In this document: positions 49,132-60,236 of the stretch, piece after piece
Layout of the letters: each line of letters opens with the position of its first letter
How positions within the stretch are numbered: position 1 is the first letter of the stretch
NCBI RefSeq assembly: GCF_027172205.1
Contig: NC_070604.1
Location: forward strand, 5,347,501 to 5,411,500
Direction: 5' to 3'
DNA: 64,000 nt
Source of the DNA: Podarcis raffonei
Taxonomy: Eukaryota > Chordata > Lepidosauria > Squamata > Lacertidae
The notes under the pieces: generated by a model
Database searches by the model: none
The model's input: only the letters and a program-made list of their open reading frames with translations
Told to the model about the DNA's origin: nothing
Position numbers and translations under genes: made by a program

Positions 49132-50039
49132 GACACAAAGTTCATGGGTTGCTTATCCTCCCTGTGTGTGCAATGCAAACCGCTTTTTAAACACCCTTAT
49201 TAACCATGGACATTTTGGTTCAGTAGACTTCCAGTCGGATTGGCCCATCATGTGTCACAAAACTTAAGTGTTGCACACTATGTTCTGCTTAATGTTTGTA
49301 GTAAATACGATTCCGTGTTAATTGGAGTGCTTTAGTTCAGCCTAGGAATTTAATTTTTAAATTTGATTCTGTTCAGAAAATAAATTTCCTACTATAATCT
49401 ATATACTGGTAATAATTATAATCTATATATTTTGTGTCAAGCCACTTCATTCCTTGTGTATTTTACTGCTTCAGCATGTGGTTCTAAGTGAAGGGCACTT
49501 TTAAAAACAAAGATAAAAGCGATGGATGGTCAAAAAGGAGTAGTCAAATGCAGGTGCTTCTCCTCACTCTGATCAAGAGGCTCAGATTTTAACTGACGGC
49601 CACAGTTATAGCAAGTCTACAGGTAAAAAAATAGATTAAGTCTTTCCATGTGAAAAGGTAAAGGGACCCCTGACCGTTAAGTCCAATGATAAATTCCACT
49701 TGTTTTTAAAATTTGCATCAGGAATCTGATTAAGAACATTGTCCCCAGATTTATCTATATTCTGAGAGGCCTTCCAGTTTTGATATCCAGATCATATTTT
49801 GGATGATTTTACATAAATACAAAGCACCTTTGGTAGGTTGGGCAGCATTAGGATCAAGATATTTGAAAGTTCAAACAACTCTTGAAACAGTTAAGTCTGT
49901 TAGAAAGATATGGAATATATTAGCCAATTAAAATAAATTTCATTCACTTTCAGATGCAAAACTTACACTGTGGAGAGATTCTATTTTAAAAATTGGGGGC
50001 GGGGGGTATTATGGAAAAACTGGATGGGAGAAAGCACTG
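49132..50039. other. C/D spacer, left part
   Basis: The first 150 bp align with the 3' flanks of A and B. A SINE tail fragment (AAAGGTAAAGGGACCCCTG) lies at 49656-49688. The rest is AT-rich and unclassified. Confidence 0.45.
49379..49384 (+). terminator. candidate poly(A) signal of gene C
   Basis: AATAAA about 250 bp after the gene C stop codon, in AT-rich sequence with no recognised repeat between. This would give a short 3' UTR. The equivalent stretch after A and B is disrupted by LTR insertions, so conservation cannot be checked here. Confidence 0.4.
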
Positions 50040-50545
50040 TTTTGGTTTCTTTGAATAAAGAGTTAACTTCCCCGGCACTGGTGGTGTTTTTGTTGCTGAC
50101 CTACTCCTGCCTCCAGCTCCTGCCAACATATGAGGACTGAAGGTCTCCACCTTCCCACTGCCCTCTAAGGCTCCTCCCCACGCAGCCTACAGCTCCATCA
50201 CCTTGCATCTCACGACTTTGCCGTCTTCATTTCTCTCCATGTTCTGGGTGACCAGGGAGAAGGGAGCTGGTCGCAGCAGGAGAGGGAGACTCCCTGGATG
50301 AGGCAGGCTGCGTCATCTCTGTCTCCTGGCCCCTTCCTCTCCTGTCTGAACTGCTCTCTGCCCCAGCTTCTTCCCGCTCACGAAACCCTGTTACCTCTTC
50401 AGCTTCCAACACCTCCTCCTCCCAGTCAGCTCCCTCTTCTCCTACTGACCACTCATCCCACCACCAGTGCCCCGGCTCTGAACCTTCTCCCTCCGGGGGT
50501 TTCCCAGCTGCTGCCTCCCATCTCAGCCAGTCCATGATACCTGCC
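50040..50545 (-). mobile_element. probable LTR fragment with acidic reading frame
   Basis: The minus strand has an open frame 50227-50535 that begins 'MDWLRWEAAAGKPPEGEG', Trp- and Glu-rich, like the one at 17974-18480 ('[14 protein letters not shown]'). It is C/T-rich on the + strand like the chromovirus LTR. No ends fixed. Fossil. Confidence 0.35.
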
Positions 50546-50768
50546 CACTTTTTATTTATTTACAGCCAAGTGTTGTGTAAATGTTATGAAATAAATAAAT
50601 AGGGCTCGGGTCCATCTTGCAGTCTCTTGTCATATCTTTCCCGACATTGCGATGTTGTGCGCTCATGCTGTCACATCTTGGGCACAAGTTGGTGCCTCTG
50701 CTTCGGGCGTAGAGATCAACCGACAAAACTGGTTTCTTGTATTCACATGTTAACAAATGCCTTCAAAT

Positions 50769-51211
50769 TGTCGCGAATTCTTCGCGGTGCTTTAGCAGAA
50801 TGCTCAGAGTCCCAGGTTCTTCAGTGCAGTATTATTTATTGTGAGCTAAATATATACAAATATCTACAGAAGCTGTACATACAATCAGACAGAGTGCAGT
50901 ATTATTTATTGGGAGCTAAATATATACAAATATCTACAGAAGCAGTACATAGAGTCAGACAAAGTACCTGGCTGCACCTTAAAGCAAATAGGAAGACTCT
51001 CTTTCTCTCTGACTACACTCCTCTACACCACCACCATGACCTCTGGACAGATTTCCCGTTTAAAACAATGACAGCCAAACAACTGTCAGCACATTACTGC
51101 GGAGTCATTCTGACCCAGTACCTCTATAGAAGGTTTTGCATCAGCCTGTTGCATCAACTAGCAAACTCAAGCCTGCAGACTTACTTTCACAGCATTCTGT
51201 GAATCCTGACA
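50769..51211 (-). mobile_element. solo LTR, 443 bp, 4-bp TSD
   Basis: Begins TGTCGCGAATTC, ends AATCCTGACA, flanked by AAAT (50765-50768 and 51212-51215). The B flank (27712-27735) is the empty site. A segment of about 70 bp with AGTATTATTTATTG is tandemly doubled (about 50825-50965). AATAAA on the minus strand suggests minus orientation. Confidence 0.75.
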
Positions 51212-51601
51212 AAATATCTCGAAGCATCATATTCCCAGTTAAGTGTCCAAATATGAGCTAGTGATAATGGTTTCACTTGGGAAATACAACAACTGTACAA
51301 GCTGCAGAGACCTAAAAATAGTTTTTTATACAAGCAACTTATCTGTGAAGCCCCCTCATGCGGAGCGAGTGGGCTCTTCAAATGCAGGGTTTGCACTCCC
51401 CTACCAATTCCTGTCAGTGGGGAATCCACGTCTGCCCACATCTGAAACAGTCCCCTCAAGTGTAGCATGTTGTTCTTTACCTTAAAGGGCAGATACAAAC
51501 ATTTACTCTAATATGAGGAAGTAGCAAGTATTGCAAATATTCACGTTACATTCAACAAATGTTCAATCTGCGTACACGAGTAGCTAAGTTGTACACTCAT
51601 A

Positions 51602-52797
51602 CAGTGGTGCCTCGCAAGACGAAACTAATTCGTTCCACGAGTTTTTCGTCTTGCGAAGCACGGTTTTCCATAGGAATGCATTGAAAATCAATCAATGCGT
51701 TCCTATGGAAACCGCCTTCAGACCAGGTCCGGGGACAGTCTGTCCCCCGACCTCTTCTGAAGGCTGGCGGGGGAGACAAGGGCTTTTCTTCCCACCGCCA
51801 GCCTTCAGAAGGCTGTTCTGAAGGCTGGCGGTGGGAAGAAAAGCCCTTCTCCCCACCTCCCGCCCCGCAAGCTCCGGGGACAGGAGGGCTTCGCTGCCGA
51901 CCCCCAGCATTTTAAAAGCCCCCGGGACAGCGGAGGACTTCTGAAGGCAGGCGGTGGGCGAAAGTCTTTGCTCCCCCCCCGCCTGCCTTCAAAAGCCGTC
52001 CGGGATAGCAGAGAAACGCGCTGCGCTTCTCCACTATCCCGGGAACGCAGGCAGGGGGGAGCAAAGACTTTTGCCCCCCGCCGGCCTTCAGAAGAGGTCC
52101 AGGACCTCTTCGGGATAGCGGAGAAGCGCTATTCAGAAGACCTCCCCCCCCCCGCCTGCCTTCAGAAGACCTCCGCTGTCCCAGGGGCTTTTAAAATGCT
52201 GGGGGTCGGCAGCGAAGGCTTCGCTGCCACCCGCCAGCATTTTAAGATCGCTCCGGGACAGCGGAGAAGTGTCCGCTGTCCCGGGGCTTTTAAAATGCTG
52301 GGGGTCGGCAGCGAAGGCTTTGCTGCCACCCGCCAGCATTTTAAGATCGCCCCGGGACAGCGGAGAAGTCTCCGCTGTCCCGGGGGCTTTAAAATGCTGG
52401 GGGTCGGCAGCAAAGCCCTCCTGTCCCTGGAGCTTGCGGGGCGGGAGGTGGGGAGAAGGGCTTTTCTTCCCACCGCCAGCCTTCAGAAAAGTGGCCAGCA
52501 TTTTAAAAGCGGTTCCCTGCTATCCCGGACCGCTTTTAAAATGCTGGTGGTGGGGAGCAAAGCCTTTCAGCCCCCGCCGGCCTTCCTGGACCTCTTCTGA
52601 AGGCCGGAGGGGGGCGAAAGGCTTTGCTCCCACCGCCAGCATTTAAAAGAGGTCCCCGGAGATTTCCCTATGGGCTTTCTTCTTGCGAAGCAAGCCCATA
52701 GGGAAATTCGTCTTGCGGAACGACTCAAAAAACGGAAAACTCTTTCGTCTTGCGAGTTTTTCGTTTTGCGAGGCGTTCGTCTTATGAGGCACCACTG
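51602..52797. mobile_element. hairpin-rich Tigger-type element, 1.2 kb
   Basis: Starts CAGTGGTGCCTCGCAAGACG, ends TTATGAGGCACCACTG, TA both sides; the empty site is in the B flank (about 29112-29122). Unlike its 0.3-kb relatives it is packed with inverted repeats. One is a perfect 31-bp stem with a 5-base loop (51780-51810 / 51816-51846). Another is two tandem units of about 100 bp (52172-52271, 52272-52370) plus a partial third, each unit itself a near-palindrome. Open frames here are palindrome artefacts. Confidence 0.85.
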
Positions 52798-52976
52798 TAC
52801 AATTATTCACAGTTATTCACTTTATGAAGGCTGATTTCAAAAAGCTGAAGGAACTACTGGGTGAGATCCTATGGTCAGAAACACTCAATAAGATGGTCCA
52901 AATGCTGAAATTTCTACTGAAGTATTCCTCACTGGACTCTTAACAAATATATTCCTCCCTGGGCCCACTAGAATTT

Positions 52977-54096
52977 CAGTGGTACCTCGGGTTACGAATG
53001 CTTCAAGTTACGTTTTGTCGGGTTACAAATAATTTTAACCCAGACATGAGTTTTCTGAGCTCTCAGAGGCCTCGCCGCTGCCAAGTCCCAACATCCCTGC
53101 GGCCTACGGACGCTCAAAAATTGGCCTCCAGCCATGTGAGCTCTCCGAGGCCTCCACGAATGCCGGGAGCCAAGCCAATTGTGATTGTGGAAGAGGACCC
53201 TGAGCCCCCATCCAAACAAGGACTATCATCAGCGCAGGTAAGGAAAAAATCACATTTTCATTTTGTACTGTTTTATTGATTTCAATTTTTTGGTCAATGG
53301 CCTCGTTAGATAGTAAAATTTTTGCAAAATTGCTGTTTTGTGGGTCACTTTTCATCGTCTCGTTCCTGTTGAGTGTGTTTCGTTTGTTAATTGAGTCCCT
53401 CGCTGCTGATCAGAGGCTTCCTGTTGAGTCTGCCAGTTGTGGAGTCCCGAGCACCCACGCAACACAGAAGTTATAGTTGGAAGTTTTGTTTTTGCTTTTT
53501 TTTGCGTTTTAGTTGTCTGGCTTTTTCAATTTTTTGACGTGACTTGTTCTTCATTTTATGGGACTGACTTGTGTCTTCGCTTTTGTGACTGTGGCTTGTG
53601 ATTTCATTTTTGTGACTTCTTTTTGTGACTGTGTGGAACCCAGTTCAGCTACTGGTTGATTGTGTGACTGCAGAAATGGATAAGACCTACACTGGCTCCC
53701 AGTACGTTTCCGAGCACAATTCAAAGTGTTGGTGCTGACCTTTAAAGCCCTAAACGGCCTCGGTCCAGTATACCTGAAGGAGCATCTCCACCCCCATCAT
53801 TCTATCCGGACACCGAGGTCCAGCACCGAGGGCCTTCTGGCGGTTCCCTCACTGCGAGAAGCCAAGTTACAGGGAACCAGGCAGAGGGCCTTCTCAGTAG
53901 TGGTGCCCTCCCTGTGGAACACCCTCCCACCAGATGTCAAAGAGAACAACAACTACCAGACTTTTAGAAGACATCTGAAGGCAGCCCTGTTTGGGGAAGC
54001 TTTAATGTTTGATGTATCACAGTATTTTAATATTCTTTTGGAAGCCGCCCAGAGTGGCTGGGGAGGCCCAGCCAGATGGGCGGGGTAAAAATAAAT

Positions 54097-54137
<41 letters not shown>

Positions 54138-54403
54138 TTAAAGCCCCCCATCCAAACTGACTATCATCAGTTATTTTTTTTCATCTAAACTGCTGTCTTA
54201 TTTACTTTATAATGCAGTACAATGATTATAGATCAATGGTCTCGTTAAACAGTAATATTCGTGTTAAATTGCTGTTTTAGGGTTGTTTTTTTCATTGTCT
54301 GGAACCGATCAATCCACTTTCCATTACTTTCAATGGGAAACTGCGCTTCAGGTTAAGAACGGACTTCCAGAACCAATTAAGTACTTAACCTGAGGTACCA
54401 CTG
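52977..54403. mobile_element. Tigger-type composite, 1.43 kb, with L2-like insert
   Basis: Starts CAGTGGTACCTCGGG and ends AACCTGAGGTACCACTG. TA follows on the right; the left flank is TT, probably mutated. The body holds two related segments (about 53205-53360 and 54140-54305, sharing GACTATCATCAG) and a LINE 3' end at about 53675-54137. Confidence 0.7.
53675..54137 (+). mobile_element. L2/CR1-group LINE 3' fragment with (TAG)n tail
   Basis: An open stretch 53726-54088 encodes 'LTFKALNGLGPVYLKEHL' ... 'RAFSVVVPSLWNTLP', the conserved C-terminal region of L2-like reverse-transcriptase ORFs. It ends GGGCGGGGTAAAAATAAAT and a TAG microsatellite, as such 3' ends do. It is truncated at the 5' side and sits inside the Tigger composite. 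Confidence 0.7.
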
Positions 54404-54429
54404 TACCTGCTCTGATACCGTGGAAACCG

Positions 54430-55236
54430 CCTGTCAACACCTGAGCCTCCTGCCACCAGATGCAGAACAGCATGTGCTTAAAATGACTGTAATCTGCCCA
54501 GGGACCTTATGGATCAAGACCAACTATAAATAAAAGACATCATCATCATCAGCTAAACCACAATGTTGCACAAGCCAAGAGGAAGTATATCACACAAGTT
54601 TGTCTATGGAGCAAATAGTTCCAGAGATGACTGACAGAAGAGAGCCATGCTGCATAGTGCAGAAAATTGCACACACACACACACACCAAAATATTTGTGC
54701 AGTATTTCTCCAAGAACATCTCCCTATGTTGCTGGCACCGGTATAATAATTAACTAAACTAGCTACACACACATGCCACATAGCAGAATATTTGTAAAGA
54801 AGGAGTTCAGCAGATTCTGAGACTATCTCAAAAATTTCTCACTAGTTCAATAATTACACAAGAGGATTTCTTAACAGTTGTTTGGGTTCCTTCCAACTCT
54901 CCTGTTCTGTGATTCTATAATGTTGTTTTAAACCTGAACATTGGACCTCCCAAGTATTCAAAAGAGGTTGAACTGGCTGAACGTACTGAACGTACTGGAC
55001 AATTTTATTTTAGGAAGAAAACACCCCTGCTCAAGTAAGTATAAAGGGAATGCTGAATCATTAAGCATAGCTTGCAATAAAATCTGGGGGAAAGTTCATT
55101 CCATTGAATGAAATGATTCATTAGAGACAGTTCCTAGTATATTTGCTGCTCATTTCAGCCAGCGGACATTGTCCTTGATCAAACTATGTTGTGACTTTCA
55201 CAGTAATCGCTTCAGAAATTTGCTCACTGAAAAGAA
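54430..55236 (+). promoter_or_regulatory. upstream region of gene D
   Basis: Closely matches 33480-34244 upstream of gene C, including the shared TATAAAG at about 55030. The two genes therefore probably started with the same promoter. Confidence 0.45.
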
Positions 55237-58200
55237 ATGGATTGGACTGAACAGATTCCAGCATTATGCCTGCTCATCCTTACAATTATATTCATTTGGA
55301 AATGGGGCAGTTTCTGGAATAGGAGCTCCAAAAATCTCCCACCAGGTCCGACACCTTTACCACTTGTTGGGAATCTCCACATGATGGATCTGAAGAGACC
55401 TTACAGAACAATGTTAAAGGTAACATTTTCTGTTCTTTCTGCAGCAAGGCAAAGACTCTGTGGATGTTTTCAGGCCAGGTAGATGTCAGTGTTCCATCTC
55501 ATACATGCAGATATGCAAAAATGATAAAACTCTGTCAAGTATGGCTTATTCCTTTTTTTCTTCCTTTTTGTGTGTGACTGCTGTTACGGTTTAGACTGAT
55601 AGCTGATCTGTGCAGTGGAGGGACTGGGTCACTGGAGGAGGGGAATAGGAATGTCACAACCAGCCTGGGATATGGGTGACGCTGTGGTCTAAACCACAGA
55701 GCCTAGGGCTTGCCGATTAGAAGATCAGCAGTTCAAATCCCCGCGACAGGGTGAGCTCCTGTTGCTCGGTCCCTGCTCCTGCCAACCTAGCAGTTCGAAA
55801 GCACGTTAAAGTGCAAGTAGATAAATAGGTACTGCTCCGCCAGGACTGTAAACAGCATTTCCATGCACTGCTCTGGTTCGCCAGAAGCGGCTTAGTCATG
55901 CTGGCCACATGACCCGGAAAACTGTCTGCAGACAAAAGCCGGCTCCCTTGGCCTGAAAGCAAGATGAGCACCGCAACCCCAGAGTCGTCCATAACTGGAC
56001 TTAACAGTCAGGGGTCCCTTTACCTTTACCTTAACCAGCCTTATCCTCAAAAATTAGCTGCAAAATTATCGAACTTTTCAGTGTGAAGCCAGCACTTCTA
56101 AATACATCATTTTAGAATCCACTCAAGTTTTCACAATTATCTTACGTGAAACAAAACAAAGCAATTATATTGCTGAATGTGGGCTTTTAAGTGCGCCCAT
56201 GTCTGAAATTATGTTCTTATTGAGAATGTTCATCTGCACTGGAAGCAATCGCTGTTAAAAACAACAACAACATCAAAGAGAACTGGATAACATATAACAC
56301 AATATTAAGGGAAGAGGTGGGTCAACTACCATATTTTTCGCTCCATAGGACGCACCTGACCAAAAGACGCGCCAAGTTTTTAGAGCAGGAAAACAAGAAG
56401 AAGAAAAATCTGACTCAAATGTTGTACTAAACTATTTCAAACAGCAAAGTGGGTGGCTCCTGTCCGCTTTGCTGCTTTAAAGCGAGCCACAGTATACAAT
56501 GAAGAGAATGGAAAAAGGACAGATGTGGTGGTAAGGTAAAGGTAAAGGTACCCCTGCCCGTACGGGCCAGTCTTGACAGACTCTAGGGTTGTGCGCTCAT
56601 CTCACTCTAGAGGCCGGGAGCCAGCGCTGTCCGCAGACACTTCCGGGTCACGTGGCCAGAGTGACAAAGCTGCTCCAGCGAACCGGCACCAGAGCAGCAC
56701 ACGGAAACGCCGTTTACCTTCCCGCTATAAAGCGGTACCTATTTATCTACTTGCACTTAAGGGTGCTTTCGAACTGCTAGGTGGGCAGGAGCTGGGACCG
56801 AACGACAGGAGCTCACCCCGCCGCGGGGATTCGAACCGCCGACCATGCGATCGGCAAGTCCTAGGTGCTGAGGTTTTACCCACAGCGCCACCCGCGTGGT
56901 GGTAGTATGGTTGCATTGTTTTTTTGTAACATAAAATCATTCAATAAAAATTATTTTTTTGAAAAAGAGAATGTTCATCTCTTTGCAACACCCACAATTC
57001 CCATGATTCTTTGGGCAGGTGTAAAATTTTTTATTAGATTAAATCTAGGTCTCCAGGGTAATTTTAGCTAAAGGCAATTTTGGAAAGCACTGGCACTCCT
57101 CGGGTGAAACATAGGAGCCTAATTATGAGCAGCCACAACTGATAGCTCAGTTGGTTGAGCATGAGACTTTTAATCACAGGGTCGTGGGTTCGATCCCACG
57201 TTAGGCAAAAAGATCCCTACATTTCAGGGGGTTGGACTAGATGATCCTTGTGGTCTCTTCCAACTCTACAATTCTATGATTCTAACTTTCAATTTCTTAA
57301 GGAAGGAAAATTCACATCAGTTTTCAACATTATTTGCTCACAATTATATCCAGATAAAATAAAGGACCTGCAGAATTTGCCATCCAACTGCACTTTCTTC
57401 TTAATAATTTGAGGTTGCTCCTCTTGCTAAAGGCACCCATGTGATGGGCAATGCTTAGACATTTAAAGTTGATGAATTATACCATGCAACTATGTAAATG
57501 AAATCAGTTTTTATTTCAGATCTGTGACAGTATGTATGTATGTATGTATGTATGTATGTATGTTTAGGGGGATTTATTTGATGTTTCTCTCTTTTGGTCA
57601 TTGAACTCCAGTTGTCAAAAGAACATGGCCCCATCTTCCGCATCCAAATGGGATTCCAGAAAATGGTGGTGCTGACAGGGTATGAGACAGTCAAGGAGGC
57701 TCTGGTGAATCAGGCGGACGCTTTTGCAGAGAGAGCCACCATCCCAATTTTTGAGGACCATGCAAGAGGCTTTGGTGAGGTCTTTCCTTCTGTAAAATAG
57801 TGTGTGCTGTTTGTGAAACTTAGTTATCATAGCAATATAGAATCTGTGCCAAAAGGTTCATAGAACTGATTGTTAGTTTCAATTATAGCTTGGAGGACAG
57901 CCTGCCAATCGACCAGTGTAGCTGCAGCCATTGGATGGATAATGTCAGATGTCTTTGTCACTGGCAGCAAAAGAGTAGTGTTGGGGGAATAGGAGAATCT
58001 GACCATAAGATAATGTACCATTACATCTGAAGGGCCGTAAACTGGAGAACCCCCTGTGCAATCGTGTTCTGAGGGTACAACCCATAGGGATATTGCTGAA
58101 GTTCTGCAGCGTGTGTGTCTTATCAGAGACCAGAAGAGGGACCAGCTGAGAGGCATCCTCAGTTCCACAGAAGAAGGGTGAGATAAGCCAAAACATATTA

Positions 58201-59603
58201 TTTTAGCCATGATAACTTGAAACTTGATCTCTGCTCTTCAGGTGTTGTTTTTTCACATGGTGAAAACTGGAAAGCGATGCGGCGGTTCTCACTAAGCACA
58301 TTACGGGACTATGGCATGGGAAAAAGGTCCATAGAGGACAGAATTGTGGAAGAATGCAGTGTCCTGATTAAGACATTTGAATCTTACCAAGGTAGGTTAG
58401 TGTTTCCCTCTACTGCTCCAGGGCAAAACAACACTACATTAGATGCCCGCAATATTGTGTTATATACATATTGCTAACTCTCAGAACTATAGTAACCAGG
58501 ATTCCCTGTGAAGAAGTAACCGATCTGCAGTGTTCAGGTCAGTGTGAGGTAATGCTGGCCTCTGTCCCTCTTTCCTGTCCTCCCTCCTACGATCCCCTCT
58601 CGCATCTCTGCCTCCCAAAGGCTTGCACAGCTGTTTGTTGCAGCAGCCCTGGCTACAAGCTCCCAAGGAGAGGGGAGAGGAGAGGTGGCTAAGGGAACAC
58701 TTCATGAGGGAGGGTGTTTGGAAAAGGGTGAGAGGCTACTGGCTCTGCAGGCAAGGGGTGACATACCGGTAACTGGCTCCTGAGGCTTGGAGTGCATTTG
58801 CCCCACAGGAAACCACAGAAAGAATGTAACTGGTCAACGGAGTCATGGACTCAAAAAGGATGAAGACCTCTGGTTAGGTATATACTGCCCATGACTCTTT
58901 AGTGTTTCTTAACTCAGATATCTTCTGAACTTCTGAACTTAGGATCAGTTTCTAAGATAAATGTGCTCTATACATTGGTAGAGGGACACGGGTGGCGCTG
59001 TGGGTTAACCCACAGAGCCTAGGACTTGCCGATCAGAAGGTCGGCGGTTCGAATCCCCATGACGGGGTGAGCTCCCGTTGCTTGGTCCCTGCTCCTGCCA
59101 ACCTAGCAGTTCGAAAGCATGTCAAAGTGCAAGTAGATAAATAGGTAAACGGAGTTTCTCTGGCGGGAAGGTAAACGGAGTTTCCACGCACTGCTCTGGT
59201 TTGCCAGAAGCAGCTTAGCCATGCTGGCCACATGACCCGGAAGCTGTCTGCGGACAAACGCCGGCTCCCTCGGCCAATAAAGCGAGATGAGCGCCGCAAC
59301 CCCAGAGTCGGCCACAACTGGACCTAATGGTCAGGGGTCCCTTTACCTTTATACATTGGTAGGCTGACACTGGGAACCTAAGGCAGAGAAGAGCTATTCT
59401 AATTGGTATTTTAGCTGAACATCGTTTAATATTTATGTATAGGACAACCATTTGAAACCACCACAATTATGAATGCCGCTGTTGCCAATATCATAGTGTC
59501 CATCCTACTAAACAAGCGATTTGAATACGATGACGCCACATTTAGAAAACTTCTGAAGTTGGTCAATGAAAATCTCCAGCTTTTTGGAAGCCCCTCTGTC
59601 ATG
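55237..59603 (+). CDS. CYP2K-like: CYP2K-like cytochrome P450, gene D (5' part, exons 1-4)
   Basis: Exons 1-4 of a fourth gene: 55237-55419, 57612-57774, 58242-58391, 59443-59603 (657 nt, 219 codons, open). Intron 4 continues beyond the window, so exons 5-9 are unseen. Introns, 5' flank and two SINEs are shared with gene C, so D is a recent duplicate. By my count C and D differ at 16 of 219 residues (about 18 replacement and 6 silent changes). Five replacements sit together at the end of exon 2 (residues about 103-112) and four more in the first part of exon 3, around substrate-recognition site 1 and the C-helix. The hinge, 'WKAMRR' and splice sites are intact, so the visible part looks functional. 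Confidence 0.88.
55667..56032 (+). mobile_element. tRNA-headed SINE, intron 1 of gene D (shared with C)
   Basis: Orthologous in position to 34674-35039, with the same AACCAGCCT flanks. Confidence 0.9.
56236..56966 (+). mobile_element. gene-D-specific retroposon, 731 bp, 14-bp TSD, with SINE inside
   Basis: Flanked by GAGAATGTTCATCT (56222-56235 and 56967-56980). Gene C has one copy of that sequence (about 35229-35242). The right end is AATAAAAATTATTTTTTTG plus A's, an L1-like tail. The left part includes a stretch like a DNA-transposon end (ATATTTTTCGCTCCATAGG). A SINE lies at 56534-56895. Confidence 0.75.
56534..56895 (-). mobile_element. tRNA-headed SINE inside the D-specific retroposon
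   Basis: Flanked by GTGGTGGTA (56525-56533 and 56896-56904). Same family as the others, minus orientation; a newcomer after the retroposon or carried by its source copy. Confidence 0.85.
57133..57284 (+). mobile_element. tRNA-Lys-derived SINE with CR1 tail, gene D copy
   Basis: Same site as 35404-35555 in gene C. The head has GACTTTTAATC in the anticodon region and the tail has ATTCTATGATTCT. Confidence 0.8.
57531..57563. repeat. (GTAT)n microsatellite
   Basis: Expanded in gene D just upstream of exon 2; gene C has only a short version at about 36258-36268. A candidate length marker separating the copies. Confidence 0.9.
58982..59349 (+). mobile_element. tRNA-headed SINE, intron 3 of gene D (shared with C)
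   Basis: Same site and TATACATTGGTAG flanks as 37922-38288. This copy has a small local duplication around GGTAAACGGAGTTTC (59146-59182). Confidence 0.9.
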
Positions 59604-60236
59604 GTAATCTAAGCTTTCTCAAAAGGAAAAGAAATAGTTGGTTGTATTTACAGAATACTCAATGTGGGTGCAATTCCATATTGTTCGGGCTTCACTGCAA
59701 AACACATCTTGAGAAATATGAGTTTCGTAAGCTCCCAGGACAGCATTTCCTTCCAAAGGTCCTCACTCAGCTGTCTCTGTGCAGCTTTTAGGAGGGGAGA
59801 GGTATTGCATATTTGCAAGGAAAAGTATTCGTAGAAAGGAATTGCAATCTTCAGGTATTAAGGAAAGCAGAGAAATTAATACTCACCTTCCAAAGTAAAG
59901 GTATGTTGGCCAAATAATGCAAATAATTATTTGGTTTAGATCAATCATCCTTCAGTTTTGAGCAGAGACATTTGAGAGAGAGATTAATTCTCCAGTTACT
60001 AAAGATGAATGGAAGTGGTTATAATTTTCAGAGACAATTGTTGGAAATTCAAAAATATAGGAGCAGCTATTTTACACATATATTTTGGACTTCTTGTAAG
60101 ATTAAAAGCTTTTGGTTATAAATTAAATTCTTGGTACCAATATGATTTTAATACCCAAATACATTCGATTTGGAAAGGCTTAGCAAGCAAGGGAGATTCT
60201 GGACATTGCAACTGTTATAACCACTACAGCAAAACT

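Noticed and set aside
52172-52410. Possible CRISPR-like array (units of about 100 bp)
   Set aside because: Units are contiguous palindromes without unique spacers, within a eukaryotic DNA transposon.
51968-52646. Several overlapping open frames on both strands
   Set aside because: Produced by palindromic repeats of the MITE; the same peptide phrases appear on both strands.
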